The translations under genes were made by a program, and so were the position numbers. 64,000 bases of DNA from an uncultured Lutibacter sp. (GTDB lineage Bacteria; Bacteroidota; Bacteroidia; Flavobacteriales; Flavobacteriaceae): NCBI RefSeq assembly GCF_947495725.1, contig NZ_CANLZZ010000002.1:372001-436000 (forward strand), in the 5' to 3' direction. The notes under the pieces are model-generated. The model was not told where the DNA came from, made no database searches, and was given only the letters and a program-made list of their open reading frames with translations. Positions 26,807 through 36,120 of this stretch are shown in pieces. The stretch's first letter is position 1. Every line of letters starts with the position of its first letter.

Positions 26807-28576
26807 ATGAAAAAAATAAGTTGTTTTTTATTGTTATTTAGTTTCGTTGTTCTACAAGTTTTTGCTCAAGAAAAAGGAGAGGTTAAAAACAAAGCTGAAG
26901 AGGTTAATTCTATCCATGTTTTTAAAGGAGAAGTTCAAAAGAGGGAAAAGAAAAAGAAGCCTATGGTTGTGAATCGTGAACGACCGGCCGAATGGAATAA
27001 TTTAGTGTTTGGAGGACGTTTTATGGATTTGTTTTTGCCTATGCCAGATTTAGGAGGTTTGACTTCCAATACTTGGGGTTCTTCAGGTGTTGTTCCAAGA
27101 GATTTGAATAATGGAATTGAAGATCCAAATTGGTCCTTCTGGGGAGGAAACACAAGATTATTAGAAGACGGGAACTACCATTTATTTGTTGCTCGTTGGC
27201 CTGAAAGTGCAGAAGGTGGTCATATGGCTTGGCCTTTATCTGAAGTTGTTCATGCGGTTTCAAAAAATCCATTTGGACCTTTTAAAGTTAAAGGTGAAAA
27301 AATTGGAGAGGGACATAATCCGGAATGGTTTGTTACTAAAGAAGGGAAATACTTAATTTACGTAATTAATTGCGATTACATAGCTGATAATATTAACGGA
27401 CCATGGAAAAAAATTAAACATAAGTATAATAGCCGCGATCGAGTTCAAAAAAAAGTAGCGCATCATTATTTGCATAACAATACGTTTGCACAACGTGAAG
27501 ATGGTTCTTTTATGATGGTTAACAGGCACGGACAAGTTTGGTTTAGTGAAAATGGAGAAAGTGAATGGGGAAGGATTACACAAGGGAAAATTTATCCACC
27601 AGTTGAAGGGAAATACGAAGATCCTGTAATTTGGAGAGACAATGTTCAATATCATTTACTTATAAACGATTGGTTAGGAAGAATTGCTTGGCATTTACGC
27701 TCAAAAAATGGAGTGAAATGGAAAGTTGATGCTGGAGAAGCATATGTTCCTGGCATAACATACCATAAAAATGGAGTTAAAGAAGATTGGCATAAGTATG
27801 AACGTCCGAAGGTAGTTCAAGATAAATATGGAAGAGCTTTTGCAATAAATTTAGCTGTGTTAGATACCTTGAAATATGAAGATCTAGCGAATGATAATCA
27901 TAGTTCTAAATTAATTACAGTTCCGTTGGTGAAAAACAAACTGATAAAAGTTTTAAACAATAAAGCACCCTCTAAATCAACCAAAAATATTGAAGTTGTG
28001 ATTCAATCAGAAGAAGATTTTAATCCGTTAACAGACATAGATTTTTCTACATTAAGATTTGGAGCACCAGAGGAAGTTGATTTTGGGAGAGGTTGTAAGT
28101 TTATTAGTTCTAAAAAGTTAGGAAGCAATTTAATGCTAACTTTTAATGTTGAAGGAAATGGATTTGATAACAACAATTTCACAGGGAAATTATTAGGTAA
28201 AACAGCAAAAGGAGAATTGTTAATAGCATACAGTAGATTGCCTTGGGTTAATTATTCAGAGCCTATTTTATCAACTTTATTGCCAACATTCGAAAAAACT
28301 TCTGAAGGAGCTATAATTAATGTTGAGGTTGAAAACTTTGGAGAATATGCTTCAAAAAAATCACTTTTAAAGGTTGTGGTTAGTTTAAACAAAACTGAAG
28401 TTTTGAATTTAGAGGGAGAAATCAAACCGTTGAAGCCATTTGAAAAAACAATTGTTCAATTTAAAACAAATGATAGTGTAAAGCAGAATACAAAGTATAA
28501 TGTTAAGACAATTATTATTTCAAAAGGAATTGACCCTGTTGAATTTGAAGTTGAAAAAATATTGATTAAAGAATAG
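26807..28576 (+). CDS. Five-bladed beta-propeller hydrolase, GH43/GH117-like, with CARDB-like tail
   Basis: Secreted 589-residue paralogue of the proteins at 1612 and 4435. After the signal peptide (FAQ21) there is a charged Lys/Glu-rich linker (~22-62). The propeller follows with VPRDLNNGIED, FWGGN, VVHAVS..FGPF, GHNPEWF, YEDPVIW (D272) and YERPKVV (E332), then an extra beta domain as in the 1612 protein. A C-terminal ~110-residue Ig/CARDB-like domain (~478-589) is unique to this member. It is 6 bases after a sulfatase and 6 bases before an SGNH esterase. Glycosidase activity is inferred from the fold; the family is not one I can name. Confidence 0.7.
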   Translation: MKKISCFLLLFSFVVLQVFAQEKGEVKNKAEEVNSIHVFKGEVQKREKKKKPMVVNRERPAEWNNLVFGGRFMDLFLPMPDLGGLTSNTWGSSGVVPRDLNNGIEDPNWSFWGGNTRLLEDGNYHLFVARWPESAEGGHMAWPLSEVVHAVSKNPFGPFKVKGEKIGEGHNPEWFVTKEGKYLIYVINCDYIADNINGPWKKIKHKYNSRDRVQKKVAHHYLHNNTFAQREDGSFMMVNRHGQVWFSENGESEWGRITQGKIYPPVEGKYEDPVIWRDNVQYHLLINDWLGRIAWHLRSKNGVKWKVDAGEAYVPGITYHKNGVKEDWHKYERPKVVQDKYGRAFAINLAVLDTLKYEDLANDNHSSKLITVPLVKNKLIKVLNNKAPSKSTKNIEVVIQSEEDFNPLTDIDFSTLRFGAPEEVDFGRGCKFISSKKLGSNLMLTFNVEGNGFDNNNFTGKLLGKTAKGELLIAYSRLPWVNYSEPILSTLLPTFEKTSEGAIINVEVENFGEYASKKSLLKVVVSLNKTEVLNLEGEIKPLKPFEKTIVQFKTNDSVKQNTKYNVKTIIISKGIDPVEFEVEKILIKE

Positions 28577-28582
28577 TGTTTT

Positions 28583-29416
28583 ATGATTAAAAAAATAGTT
28601 TTCGTTCTATCCATTGTAGTACTTGTTGCATTTACAACAGGTAGCGATAATGAAAAAAAAGTTAAAATTTTATTAGTTGGTGATAGCACTACAATTGGTG
28701 GTATGCCAAGGGAAGTTAATCCCGAAGGTCCTCATTTAGAACAAATGATTGAGCAATTGGCAATTATTGAAGGATTACCGGCAATGGAAGTTGTAAATGC
28801 AGGTAAAGGAGGCGAAACCGCCAAACGTTTATTAGGTAGTAAACATTATAATGAAAAAATAAAGCCTGTTGAAAATGTAGATTATATTTTTTTAAGAATG
28901 GGAATTAATGATTGGTTTAAATGTAAAGATTTAAAAAAGGAATTTCCCATTCAAATGAAAGCTTTAATTGCTCAACTAAAAAAAGATCATCCAAAAGCGG
29001 TTGTTTATTTGTGTACAATTACAAGTTTTATGAAACCAGAAGAATGTAAACAAGTAAATGATTTAATTAATGAAATTGGTAAGAAAGAACAGTTAAAAGT
29101 ATTAGATATTTTTACACCTTATAATCAATATTTAATTGAAAACGGAAGAAACAGTTTAAATGTTCGCCAGTGTTATTTAAATGATATTCCAAAAAAGTAT
29201 CATCAATGGTTAAAGCCATATACTTATTATAGAAAAGGTTGGGGAAACAAACCATCTGGAAATGTAATAAAGGTGAATGATATGTCCTTAGACCCTATCT
29301 TTGGAAATATTGTTAAGCAGTGGTACTACGATCGTCATCCTAATTCAACGGGTTATAATTTAATTGCGAATGAAACTGTAAAGTTTTTAGCTGAGGAATT
29401 ATCAATTCAAAATTAA
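28583..29416 (+). CDS. SGNH/GDSL-type carbohydrate esterase
   Basis: Protein of 277 residues with an N-terminal hydrophobic signal segment (3-18). SGNH blocks are all visible: block I GDST with nucleophile S35, block II NAGKGG, block III GIND and block V D250-R-H252. This resembles rhamnogalacturonan acetylesterase-type (CE12-like) enzymes that remove O-acetyl groups from polysaccharides. It is followed after 4 bases by a second esterase of a different family, suggesting acyl groups on the target glycan. Confidence 0.85.
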   Translation: MIKKIVFVLSIVVLVAFTTGSDNEKKVKILLVGDSTTIGGMPREVNPEGPHLEQMIEQLAIIEGLPAMEVVNAGKGGETAKRLLGSKHYNEKIKPVENVDYIFLRMGINDWFKCKDLKKEFPIQMKALIAQLKKDHPKAVVYLCTITSFMKPEECKQVNDLINEIGKKEQLKVLDIFTPYNQYLIENGRNSLNVRQCYLNDIPKKYHQWLKPYTYYRKGWGNKPSGNVIKVNDMSLDPIFGNIVKQWYYDRHPNSTGYNLIANETVKFLAEELSIQN

Positions 29417-29420
29417 TTGT

Positions 29421-30308
29421 ATGAAGAATTTAATTAATCTTGTTTTTTTTCTGCTTCTTTTCAATATTACAAGTTGCGCTCAAAAAAAGGACGTACATAT
29501 TATTTTGTTAGCAGGGCAAAGTAATATGGCTGGTCACGGAGATTACGAAATCTTAGATGCATCTTTAAAAAAACGATTAGAAAAAGTTGCTGATAGAGTT
29601 TTGTTAAGCACTTCCGATAATCCAAAAATAGCACCTAGACCATTATCATATTATACAACTGAAATTGAAAAATATGATTTCAATAAACATTTTGGGCCTG
29701 AATTATTTATTGGTCTAACATTAGCTGAAGCAAATCCAAAGCAAGAATATTTATTGATAAAAAAGGCAGTTGGAGGAACTTCATTGTATGGAGCGTGGAG
29801 CACAGATTGGTCTGCCGAAAAAAATGAATTAGCAGAACGAGGTGTTCGTAAAAAACTAAAATTATATAAAGCGCATCTTCAAAATATTAATGCCAATTTA
29901 ACACGGTTAAAAAAGGAAGGTAAAACTTATAAAATAATTGGTTTAGCTTGGATGCAAGGCGAAAGCGATACCAACAAAGAAATTACAGCTTCAAGCTACC
30001 AAAAAAATCTTCAGCAATTAATAAATGGGTATAGAAAACAGTTAAAAATTGAAAGTTTACCATTTGTTATAGGTCAAGTAAATCCGTTACCAAGAAAGTT
30101 TAAAAAAGGACCTGGTTTGGTAAGAAATGGAATGGAAGAAGTAGCAAGGTTGGATAACAAGATTGAAATTGTAAAAACCGAACTTTCTTTAACTAAAAAA
30201 TGGAATGATTTTCCTAAGCATTCCGATAATTTACATTACAACACAGAAGGACAAAAACGATTAGGAACAGCTTTTGCAAATAAACTAATAGCACTAAATA
30301 AAAAATAA
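29421..30308 (+). CDS. SASA/CE6-like carbohydrate acetylesterase, lipoprotein
   Basis: Protein of 295 residues with lipobox Cys19 (NITSC). AGQSNMAG carries the nucleophile S34; GLAWMQGESDTN is the typical mid-protein block; HSDNLHYN near the C-terminus gives D269 and H272. This is the sialate O-acetylesterase-type domain (PF03629 group) also used by CE6 xylan acetylesterases. It overlaps the next sulfatase by one base (TAATG), indicating translational coupling. It probably removes acetyl esters from the algal glycan; exact position unknown. Confidence 0.87.
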   Translation: MKNLINLVFFLLLFNITSCAQKKDVHIILLAGQSNMAGHGDYEILDASLKKRLEKVADRVLLSTSDNPKIAPRPLSYYTTEIEKYDFNKHFGPELFIGLTLAEANPKQEYLLIKKAVGGTSLYGAWSTDWSAEKNELAERGVRKKLKLYKAHLQNINANLTRLKKEGKTYKIIGLAWMQGESDTNKEITASSYQKNLQQLINGYRKQLKIESLPFVIGQVNPLPRKFKKGPGLVRNGMEEVARLDNKIEIVKTELSLTKKWNDFPKHSDNLHYNTEGQKRLGTAFANKLIALNKK

Positions 30309-31813
30309 TGAAGAAATTAATTCTTTTAGCAATGCTAACACTTGGAATATTTCAAGTTTCAGCACAAAAACAACCAAATGTAGTTTTTATAGCAATTGAT
30401 GATATAAATGATTGGGTTGGACCTTTAGATGGAAACAAACAAGCTATTACTCCCAATATGGATAAGTTTACCAATGAAGGAGCAATGGTGTTTAAAAATG
30501 CAGTTTGTGCAGCACCTATTTGTGGACCATCACGTTCTGCAATTCTTTCTGGTTTTATGCCAAATAGAAGCGGTGTTTACGGAAATGCTCAAAATATGAT
30601 TTATTCCGAATTGGTTAAAAAGAATGCAACGCTTCCAGAATACTTTTCAAAAAACGGTTACCATACAATGGCTAACGGGAAAATTTTTCATAAACACGGA
30701 GCTGAATTTGGAACCGATTTTGGTCATTGGGCTTGGGATGAATTTGCACGTGCTCGTAGATATGAAAAAGATCCTGTGAACAAAAAAAAGTACACAGCTT
30801 CAAAAGCAGGAATTATTAATGGAGTTAAAAAATCAGAATTTATAGGGAAGAAAAGTAAATTAAGTTGGGGGCCAACTACCGATTCTTTTGAAGAAACTGT
30901 AGATTATAAAGTTGCCGATTGGGCAACAAAACAATTACAAAAAGATTTTGAAAAGCCATTTTTTATGGGAGTTGGTTTTATAAAACCACACTTACCTTGG
31001 GTTGTTCCTCAAGAATTTTTTGATATGTACGATGTTGATAAAATTGAAGCTCCAATTATTCCTGAAAATGATTTGGATGATATTTTAAAACCAAATGGAC
31101 AAAAGGCATTTCAACCTTCAGGTGAATATAAGTGGATTAAAAAACATGGTTTAGAAAAAGAAGCAACAAGAGCCTATTTGGCAAATATTTCATATGTAGA
31201 TGCTTGTTTAGGTGTTGTAATGGATGCATTAGAAAAAAGCGGACATGCAGACAATACCATTGTTGTTATTTGGGGAGATCACGGTTGGCATTTGGGTGAA
31301 AAACAACGATATCTTAAAAATACAACTTGGTTAGAAGCTGTTAAAACGCCGTTGTTTGTACGACTTCCTGGTATGAAAAAAGCTGAGGTTGTTGATCAAA
31401 ATGTTAGTTTAATAGATTTATATCCAACATTGGTTTCATTATGTGGATTGCCAGAAAAAAATAACTTAGACGGACACGATTTTTCTAAAATATTGAAAAA
31501 ATCAAATTCAAAATGGGAGCATCCAGGAGTTACCATCACAGCTAGTGGAACTTCAGTATTAAAAGGAAAATGGCATTATTTGTTAGATTTGAATGGTACA
31601 GAACAATTGTACAATATTGAAAAAGACCCAATGGAGTGGGAAAATTTAATTTCAAATTCTAAATACAGACCTATTTTAGATGAATTAAAAAAATCAGTAC
31701 CTAAAAAGCGTCAAACTCCAAGTAAAATTCATTTCGATAAAATGAAAAACTATGTTGATGTTGATGCAGATCCTTCAATTAAAAAAACAAGAAACTTAGA
31801 TAAATTAAACTAA
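30308..31813 (+). CDS. Family S1 sulfatase, iduronate-2-sulfatase-like
   Basis: Sulfatase of 501 residues, signal peptide cleaved near SAQ20. DDINDWVGPLDGNKQAITPNMD (metal pair D31-D32), maturation motif C72-G-P-S-R76, FIKPHLPWVVPQEFF and GDHGWHLGEKQRYLKNTTW (D324-H325) pair it with the sulfatase at 25406. It has an extra C-terminal ~35 residues. The two may be ancient duplicates specialised for different sulfate positions. Start overlaps the esterase stop by one base. Confidence 0.92.
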   Translation: MKKLILLAMLTLGIFQVSAQKQPNVVFIAIDDINDWVGPLDGNKQAITPNMDKFTNEGAMVFKNAVCAAPICGPSRSAILSGFMPNRSGVYGNAQNMIYSELVKKNATLPEYFSKNGYHTMANGKIFHKHGAEFGTDFGHWAWDEFARARRYEKDPVNKKKYTASKAGIINGVKKSEFIGKKSKLSWGPTTDSFEETVDYKVADWATKQLQKDFEKPFFMGVGFIKPHLPWVVPQEFFDMYDVDKIEAPIIPENDLDDILKPNGQKAFQPSGEYKWIKKHGLEKEATRAYLANISYVDACLGVVMDALEKSGHADNTIVVIWGDHGWHLGEKQRYLKNTTWLEAVKTPLFVRLPGMKKAEVVDQNVSLIDLYPTLVSLCGLPEKNNLDGHDFSKILKKSNSKWEHPGVTITASGTSVLKGKWHYLLDLNGTEQLYNIEKDPMEWENLISNSKYRPILDELKKSVPKKRQTPSKIHFDKMKNYVDVDADPSIKKTRNLDKLN

Positions 31814-31823
31814 CAACATAATT

Positions 31824-33290
31824 ATGAGTAATAGAAGAAGTTTTATAAAAAAAGCAGGATTAGGAATTGCGGGTGTTGGATTAATAGGTTGTGGAAATCC
31901 ACAAATAAATGTTGAAAAATCTGAAGATGGTTATACTTCTGGTGCTGTAGTAAAAGGAGGGAGAACTATTGAAAAGGTTACATTAAAAGTAACAACTCCA
32001 TTGTTTTTGCCTTATCACAGTTTATCAACTGCAGCAGAAAAAGGTGGCGGAGCACATTATTATAAAAGTGAATCGTTTGAGCATAATCCATTTACAATAC
32101 CAGCTTCAGGAATGTCGGGTTCTCCGGTAATTGTTGATGCTAAAGGTAAGTTTGTAGGGTTTATGACTTCTTTTGGGTTTGAAAATTCAACCTTTAGTTT
32201 TGATGGTGTTGAAACATTAACAATTTCTGTTCCTCAAGGTCAAGAATTATTTATTGATGAAAATGAAAACGGAGACGAAGCTTGGATGCAATACAATTCA
32301 ATAATGATGCAACGTTTAAATTTTAAACCGTACACTTCAACTCCAAAATTTTGGGGAGATGTTGAATATTGTACTTGGGTTGAGCAAAAAATACAATCTA
32401 AAGTTAGAGGAGGACATTTTCATTTATTAACTCATGATTTTGTTAAGACTTATTTAGATAAAATTATTGATTACGGTTATCCGAAAGGGAAAATGACATT
32501 AGATCACGGATGGGGACAATTTCCTGATGGTAGTTTAAACTCAGGGTTTGGAACTTGGCATGCAGATCCTAAAAAGTTTCCGGATTTTAGAAAAACAATG
32601 GATATGATTCAAGATAAAGGATTTACTCCTGGTTTATGGATTGCATTTCCTAAAATTCACCATGCAAGTTCAATTGCTCAAAAATATCCTGATATGTTAG
32701 GTGATTGGAGAGTAAATAAAAAGATAGATGAAGAAAAAGACGAACGTTGGTTAAATCCAAAAGCAGATATTTTTGAGTATGCTTCAGAAGTAATTCATAG
32801 ATTTTACTCAATTGGTGTAAGAAAATTCAAAATAGACATGTCATACAATACTAAATCTGATATGTTGCACATTCATAAAGAGTTATACCGAGCAGCTAAA
32901 TTGATGGATCAAACAATTGAAATGGAGTTTCATGTACCTGATATTTTCTTTACAAAATATACCGATGTAACTAGAACAAATGATGTTTGGTTAAATGATA
33001 AATATGATTGGCCAGCACGTGTAAAAACTCATTATGAAGTTGCTTTTAGATCTTCACCTGGTAGAGCAATTAATTTAGATCATATTGGAGGGAATGATAC
33101 TTCTGAAAAGGCATTAACTGAAAAGAATTATTTAAAACATTTAGAGATGTATAAGGGTAAAACAGGTTATCCTTTGGTTTCTGTGTTGCCACATCATATA
33201 AGTCAAAAATGTGTTGATGAAACTGGAGATTACTTGTGGGATTACTCAAAAGGAGAACGAAAAATAATTTCAGAATTTTATAAAAAATAA
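31824..33290 (+). CDS. Clan GH-D/GH36-like glycoside hydrolase, Tat lipoprotein
   Basis: Protein of 488 residues. NRRSFIKKAG is a strong twin-arginine motif, followed by lipobox Cys23 (LIGC), so it is predicted to be a Tat-exported lipoprotein. Residues ~45-165 form a beta domain; from ~175 a (beta/alpha)8 barrel carries MTLDHGWGQFPD, FTPGLWIAFP, KFKIDMSY with nucleophile candidate D338 and RTNDVW with acid/base candidate D387. This is the pattern of GH31/GH36-type retaining alpha-glycosidases (alpha-galactosidase-like). It lies 10 bases after a sulfatase. An alpha-galactosidase acting on alpha-linked galactose is plausible; the family number is uncertain. Confidence 0.7.
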   Translation: MSNRRSFIKKAGLGIAGVGLIGCGNPQINVEKSEDGYTSGAVVKGGRTIEKVTLKVTTPLFLPYHSLSTAAEKGGGAHYYKSESFEHNPFTIPASGMSGSPVIVDAKGKFVGFMTSFGFENSTFSFDGVETLTISVPQGQELFIDENENGDEAWMQYNSIMMQRLNFKPYTSTPKFWGDVEYCTWVEQKIQSKVRGGHFHLLTHDFVKTYLDKIIDYGYPKGKMTLDHGWGQFPDGSLNSGFGTWHADPKKFPDFRKTMDMIQDKGFTPGLWIAFPKIHHASSIAQKYPDMLGDWRVNKKIDEEKDERWLNPKADIFEYASEVIHRFYSIGVRKFKIDMSYNTKSDMLHIHKELYRAAKLMDQTIEMEFHVPDIFFTKYTDVTRTNDVWLNDKYDWPARVKTHYEVAFRSSPGRAINLDHIGGNDTSEKALTEKNYLKHLEMYKGKTGYPLVSVLPHHISQKCVDETGDYLWDYSKGERKIISEFYKK

Positions 33291-33292
33291 TT

Positions 33293-34633
33293 ATGAAAAA
33301 TTTAAAGAAACAGCTATTAAGTTTAGTGTGTTTACTTGGTTTATTTTCAACAATAAATGCACAGTATACCGAAGTAATAAATTCAAAAGGGTTAACTAAA
33401 AACCTGAAGAAAGATTATGGTTTGGTTGATGATAACGCCAAAACAAATCAGAGTGAAAAGATTCAAAAAGCAATAGATGAAGTTTCTGAAGCAGGCGGAG
33501 GTCAAATTATACTTCCTAAAGGAACTTATAAATTTGGAGGCGTATATTTTAAATCGAATGTACATTTATTGGTAGAAGCAAATACAGTAATAAAACCTCA
33601 TTGGCCAAAAGGAGAAAAAGCGGTGGTTTTTATTATGGATGTTGAACCTCTAAAAGGTAAAAACAAAAGCAACGCAAATGATAGAGATTTTATAGAAAAC
33701 GTGAGTATAAGAGGAATTGAAGGAAGCTATATTATAGATTACTCTGATAGAATTCCTATGAAAGGCGAAGGATGTAGAGGTATTTTAACTAAAATGGTGA
33801 AAAACTTCTTGATTGCAGATTTAGATGTAAAAGATAATTTCACAACCTATTGTGGAATTACTTTAACTCCAACACGTTCAAAAACTAAAGACGTAGGTAA
33901 TTGGGAAGTTTCAAGATCTACAAACGGAACAATTAAAAATTGTAGAATTTTTAATGGAAGTCCAGGATATGGATTGGTGCAATTGCACGGAGCTCAAAAT
34001 GTGTATTTCGAGAATTTATATGCAAATGGAGGAGTAACTTTAAGATTGGAAACTGGTGCAGTTGGCGAACACACGGGTGTTTTTAATATTACCGCCAAAA
34101 ACATAGTTAATGAAAACGGAAGATGTGCGGTTATGTTAGGCCCTCATAGTGCTCAAAATGGTGTGGTGAAAATTGATGGTGTAAAATCTATAGGTAGTAC
34201 GTTTGCTGTTCAAATAGGTATGGGTGGCGTTAAAAAGAAAGAATTACAAAGAAATCCAGATGCTAAACCAGGTAGTTTTGCTAAAGGGACTTCAATAAAA
34301 AATATTCATGCAATTTTTGGTATGAAAGCTCAAGTTAAAAAACATGCTTTATTAGCGGTTCCTGAAGCATATTATGCTGATTTAAAATTATGGAATGATA
34401 ATAAGTTTTTTGATGGTCCTTCAATTGCTCCAGTAGTAAACGAACTAAATGGAGAGTATTCAGTAGTCATAGAAAATGTTACTTCAGAAGGATTTAAATA
34501 TTATGGAGGTAAAAAGATAGTTTCTAAAAAGGATTTTAGAAAAGGAAAATGGCCAGTTGAATTTCAAAAGTGGAAGAAGAGTCAAGAATCAAAAAATTGG
34601 AGAGTAAACAAAGGTCCAGTAGTTAAAGAATAA
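33293..34633 (+). CDS. Right-handed parallel beta-helix protein (GH28/pectate-lyase fold)
   Basis: Secreted 446-residue protein, signal peptide cleaved near NAQ24. KTNQSEKIQKAIDEVSEAGGGQIILPKGTYKFGGVYFKSNVHL is the classic opening of pectate-lyase-superfamily helices (key residues at ~52-95). Multiple N/G/V-rich coils follow to ~330. The GH28 catalytic set (NTD, DD, GHG, RIK) is not evident, so it is either another beta-helix GH or a lyase. Iota-carrageenase (GH82) and GH110 share this fold. It lies 3 bases after the clan-D enzyme. Function is unassigned. Confidence 0.65.
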   Translation: MKNLKKQLLSLVCLLGLFSTINAQYTEVINSKGLTKNLKKDYGLVDDNAKTNQSEKIQKAIDEVSEAGGGQIILPKGTYKFGGVYFKSNVHLLVEANTVIKPHWPKGEKAVVFIMDVEPLKGKNKSNANDRDFIENVSIRGIEGSYIIDYSDRIPMKGEGCRGILTKMVKNFLIADLDVKDNFTTYCGITLTPTRSKTKDVGNWEVSRSTNGTIKNCRIFNGSPGYGLVQLHGAQNVYFENLYANGGVTLRLETGAVGEHTGVFNITAKNIVNENGRCAVMLGPHSAQNGVVKIDGVKSIGSTFAVQIGMGGVKKKELQRNPDAKPGSFAKGTSIKNIHAIFGMKAQVKKHALLAVPEAYYADLKLWNDNKFFDGPSIAPVVNELNGEYSVVIENVTSEGFKYYGGKKIVSKKDFRKGKWPVEFQKWKKSQESKNWRVNKGPVVKE

Positions 34634-34655
34634 TTTAGAAGTAAAATTGAATAAT

Positions 34656-36113
34656 ATGCATTTCAGAAATCAAGCTCAAATAGTTTTAATTGTTTTAATA
34701 GCTGTATTAGCTTCTTGTAATTCAACAAAAAATAGCAAAAAAGAAATAGTTCAAAAACCAAATATCATTTACATTTTAGCTGATGATTTAGGCTATGGAG
34801 ATTTAAGTTGTTATGGACAAGTAAATTTTCAAACACCAAATATTGATAAGTTGGCTGATAACGGTATGAAATTTACACAACATTACAGTGGTTCTACTGT
34901 TTGTGCACCATCTCGCTCATCACTAATGACAGGGCAACATACTGGGCACACACCAATTAGAGGAAATAAAGAGTTGAAAAATAGAGAAGGGCAAACACCA
35001 ATGCCTGCTAGTTCTTATACCATTGCTGAAATGTTAAAAGAAGCAGGTTATACAACAGGTGCTTTTGGAAAATGGGGATTAGGTTTTATAGGTTCTGAAG
35101 GCGATGCTATAAATCAAGGTTTTGACGAGTTTTATGGCTACAATTGCCAAAGAATGGCACATAGATATTATCCACCTTACTTATGGAAAAATGATGAAAA
35201 AGTTATTTTAGAAGGAAACGATTGGACAAACACAGTAACCTATGCTCCAGATAAAATTCAAGATGCAACGTTAGAATTTATTGAAGAAAATAAAGACAAA
35301 CCGTTTTTTGCTTATGTGCCAATTGTTTTACCACACGCAGAATTAATATCTCCACAAGATTCAATTTTAAAAAAGTATCAAGGTAAATTTAAAGAGATTC
35401 CATACACACAACCTTATGCTTCAGATTATGGTCCAGATATTGAAAAAAATAAGTATTGTACACAAAAAGAACCAAAAGCAGTTTTTGCTTCTATGATTGA
35501 TAGAACCGATGTATACGTTGGTCAAATTATGGATAAAGTGAAAGAATTAGGTATTGAAGATAATACAATTATAATTTTTACAAGTGATAATGGTCCACAC
35601 GCTGCAGGTGGGGCAAATCCGGAATATTTTAATAGTGCTGGTGGTTTAAAAGGAATGAAAAGAGATTTATATGAAGGTGGAGTTAGAGCTCCTTTTATTG
35701 TTTCTTGGCCAAATAAAGTAAAAGCGGGTACAGTTTCAAATCACGTTTCAGCATTTTGGGATATGATGCCAACTTTTGCTGAAATAGTAGGTGTAGAAAA
35801 GCCTTCAACTACCGATGGAATTTCATTGTTGTCAAGTTTATTGCAAAAACCAAATCAGAAACAACACGATTATTTGTATTGGGAGTTTAACCATAAAGGT
35901 GGAAAACAAGCAGTAAGAAAAGGAGATTGGAAAGGAGTTATTTATAACGTACTTAAAGATAAAAAAGCGAGAATTGAATTGTACAATTTAGCTGAAGATC
36001 CTTCAGAAAGTAATAATATAGCTGATAAACATCCAGAAATTGTAGCTGAAATTGCTCAAATTATGAAAACAGCTCACGTAGAATCTGAATTGTTTCCTTT
36101 CAAACAAAAGTAA
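34656..36113 (+). CDS. Family S1 sulfatase, arylsulfatase A-like, lipoprotein
   Basis: Sulfatase of 485 residues. A TTG at 34647 is in frame, but the ATG at 34656 is preferred. SpII lipobox at Cys21 (LASC). Metal pair D43-D44 (DDLGYGDLSCYGQ), maturation motif C83-A-P-S-R87, then TGQHTGHTPIRGNKE, a block shared with the sulfatase at 55470. Second metal pair D311-N312. Eighth of ten genes in its operon, immediately ahead of a GH2. Position specificity unknown. Confidence 0.93.
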   Translation: MHFRNQAQIVLIVLIAVLASCNSTKNSKKEIVQKPNIIYILADDLGYGDLSCYGQVNFQTPNIDKLADNGMKFTQHYSGSTVCAPSRSSLMTGQHTGHTPIRGNKELKNREGQTPMPASSYTIAEMLKEAGYTTGAFGKWGLGFIGSEGDAINQGFDEFYGYNCQRMAHRYYPPYLWKNDEKVILEGNDWTNTVTYAPDKIQDATLEFIEENKDKPFFAYVPIVLPHAELISPQDSILKKYQGKFKEIPYTQPYASDYGPDIEKNKYCTQKEPKAVFASMIDRTDVYVGQIMDKVKELGIEDNTIIIFTSDNGPHAAGGANPEYFNSAGGLKGMKRDLYEGGVRAPFIVSWPNKVKAGTVSNHVSAFWDMMPTFAEIVGVEKPSTTDGISLLSSLLQKPNQKQHDYLYWEFNHKGGKQAVRKGDWKGVIYNVLKDKKARIELYNLAEDPSESNNIADKHPEIVAEIAQIMKTAHVESELFPFKQK

Positions 36114-36120
36114 AAGTAGT

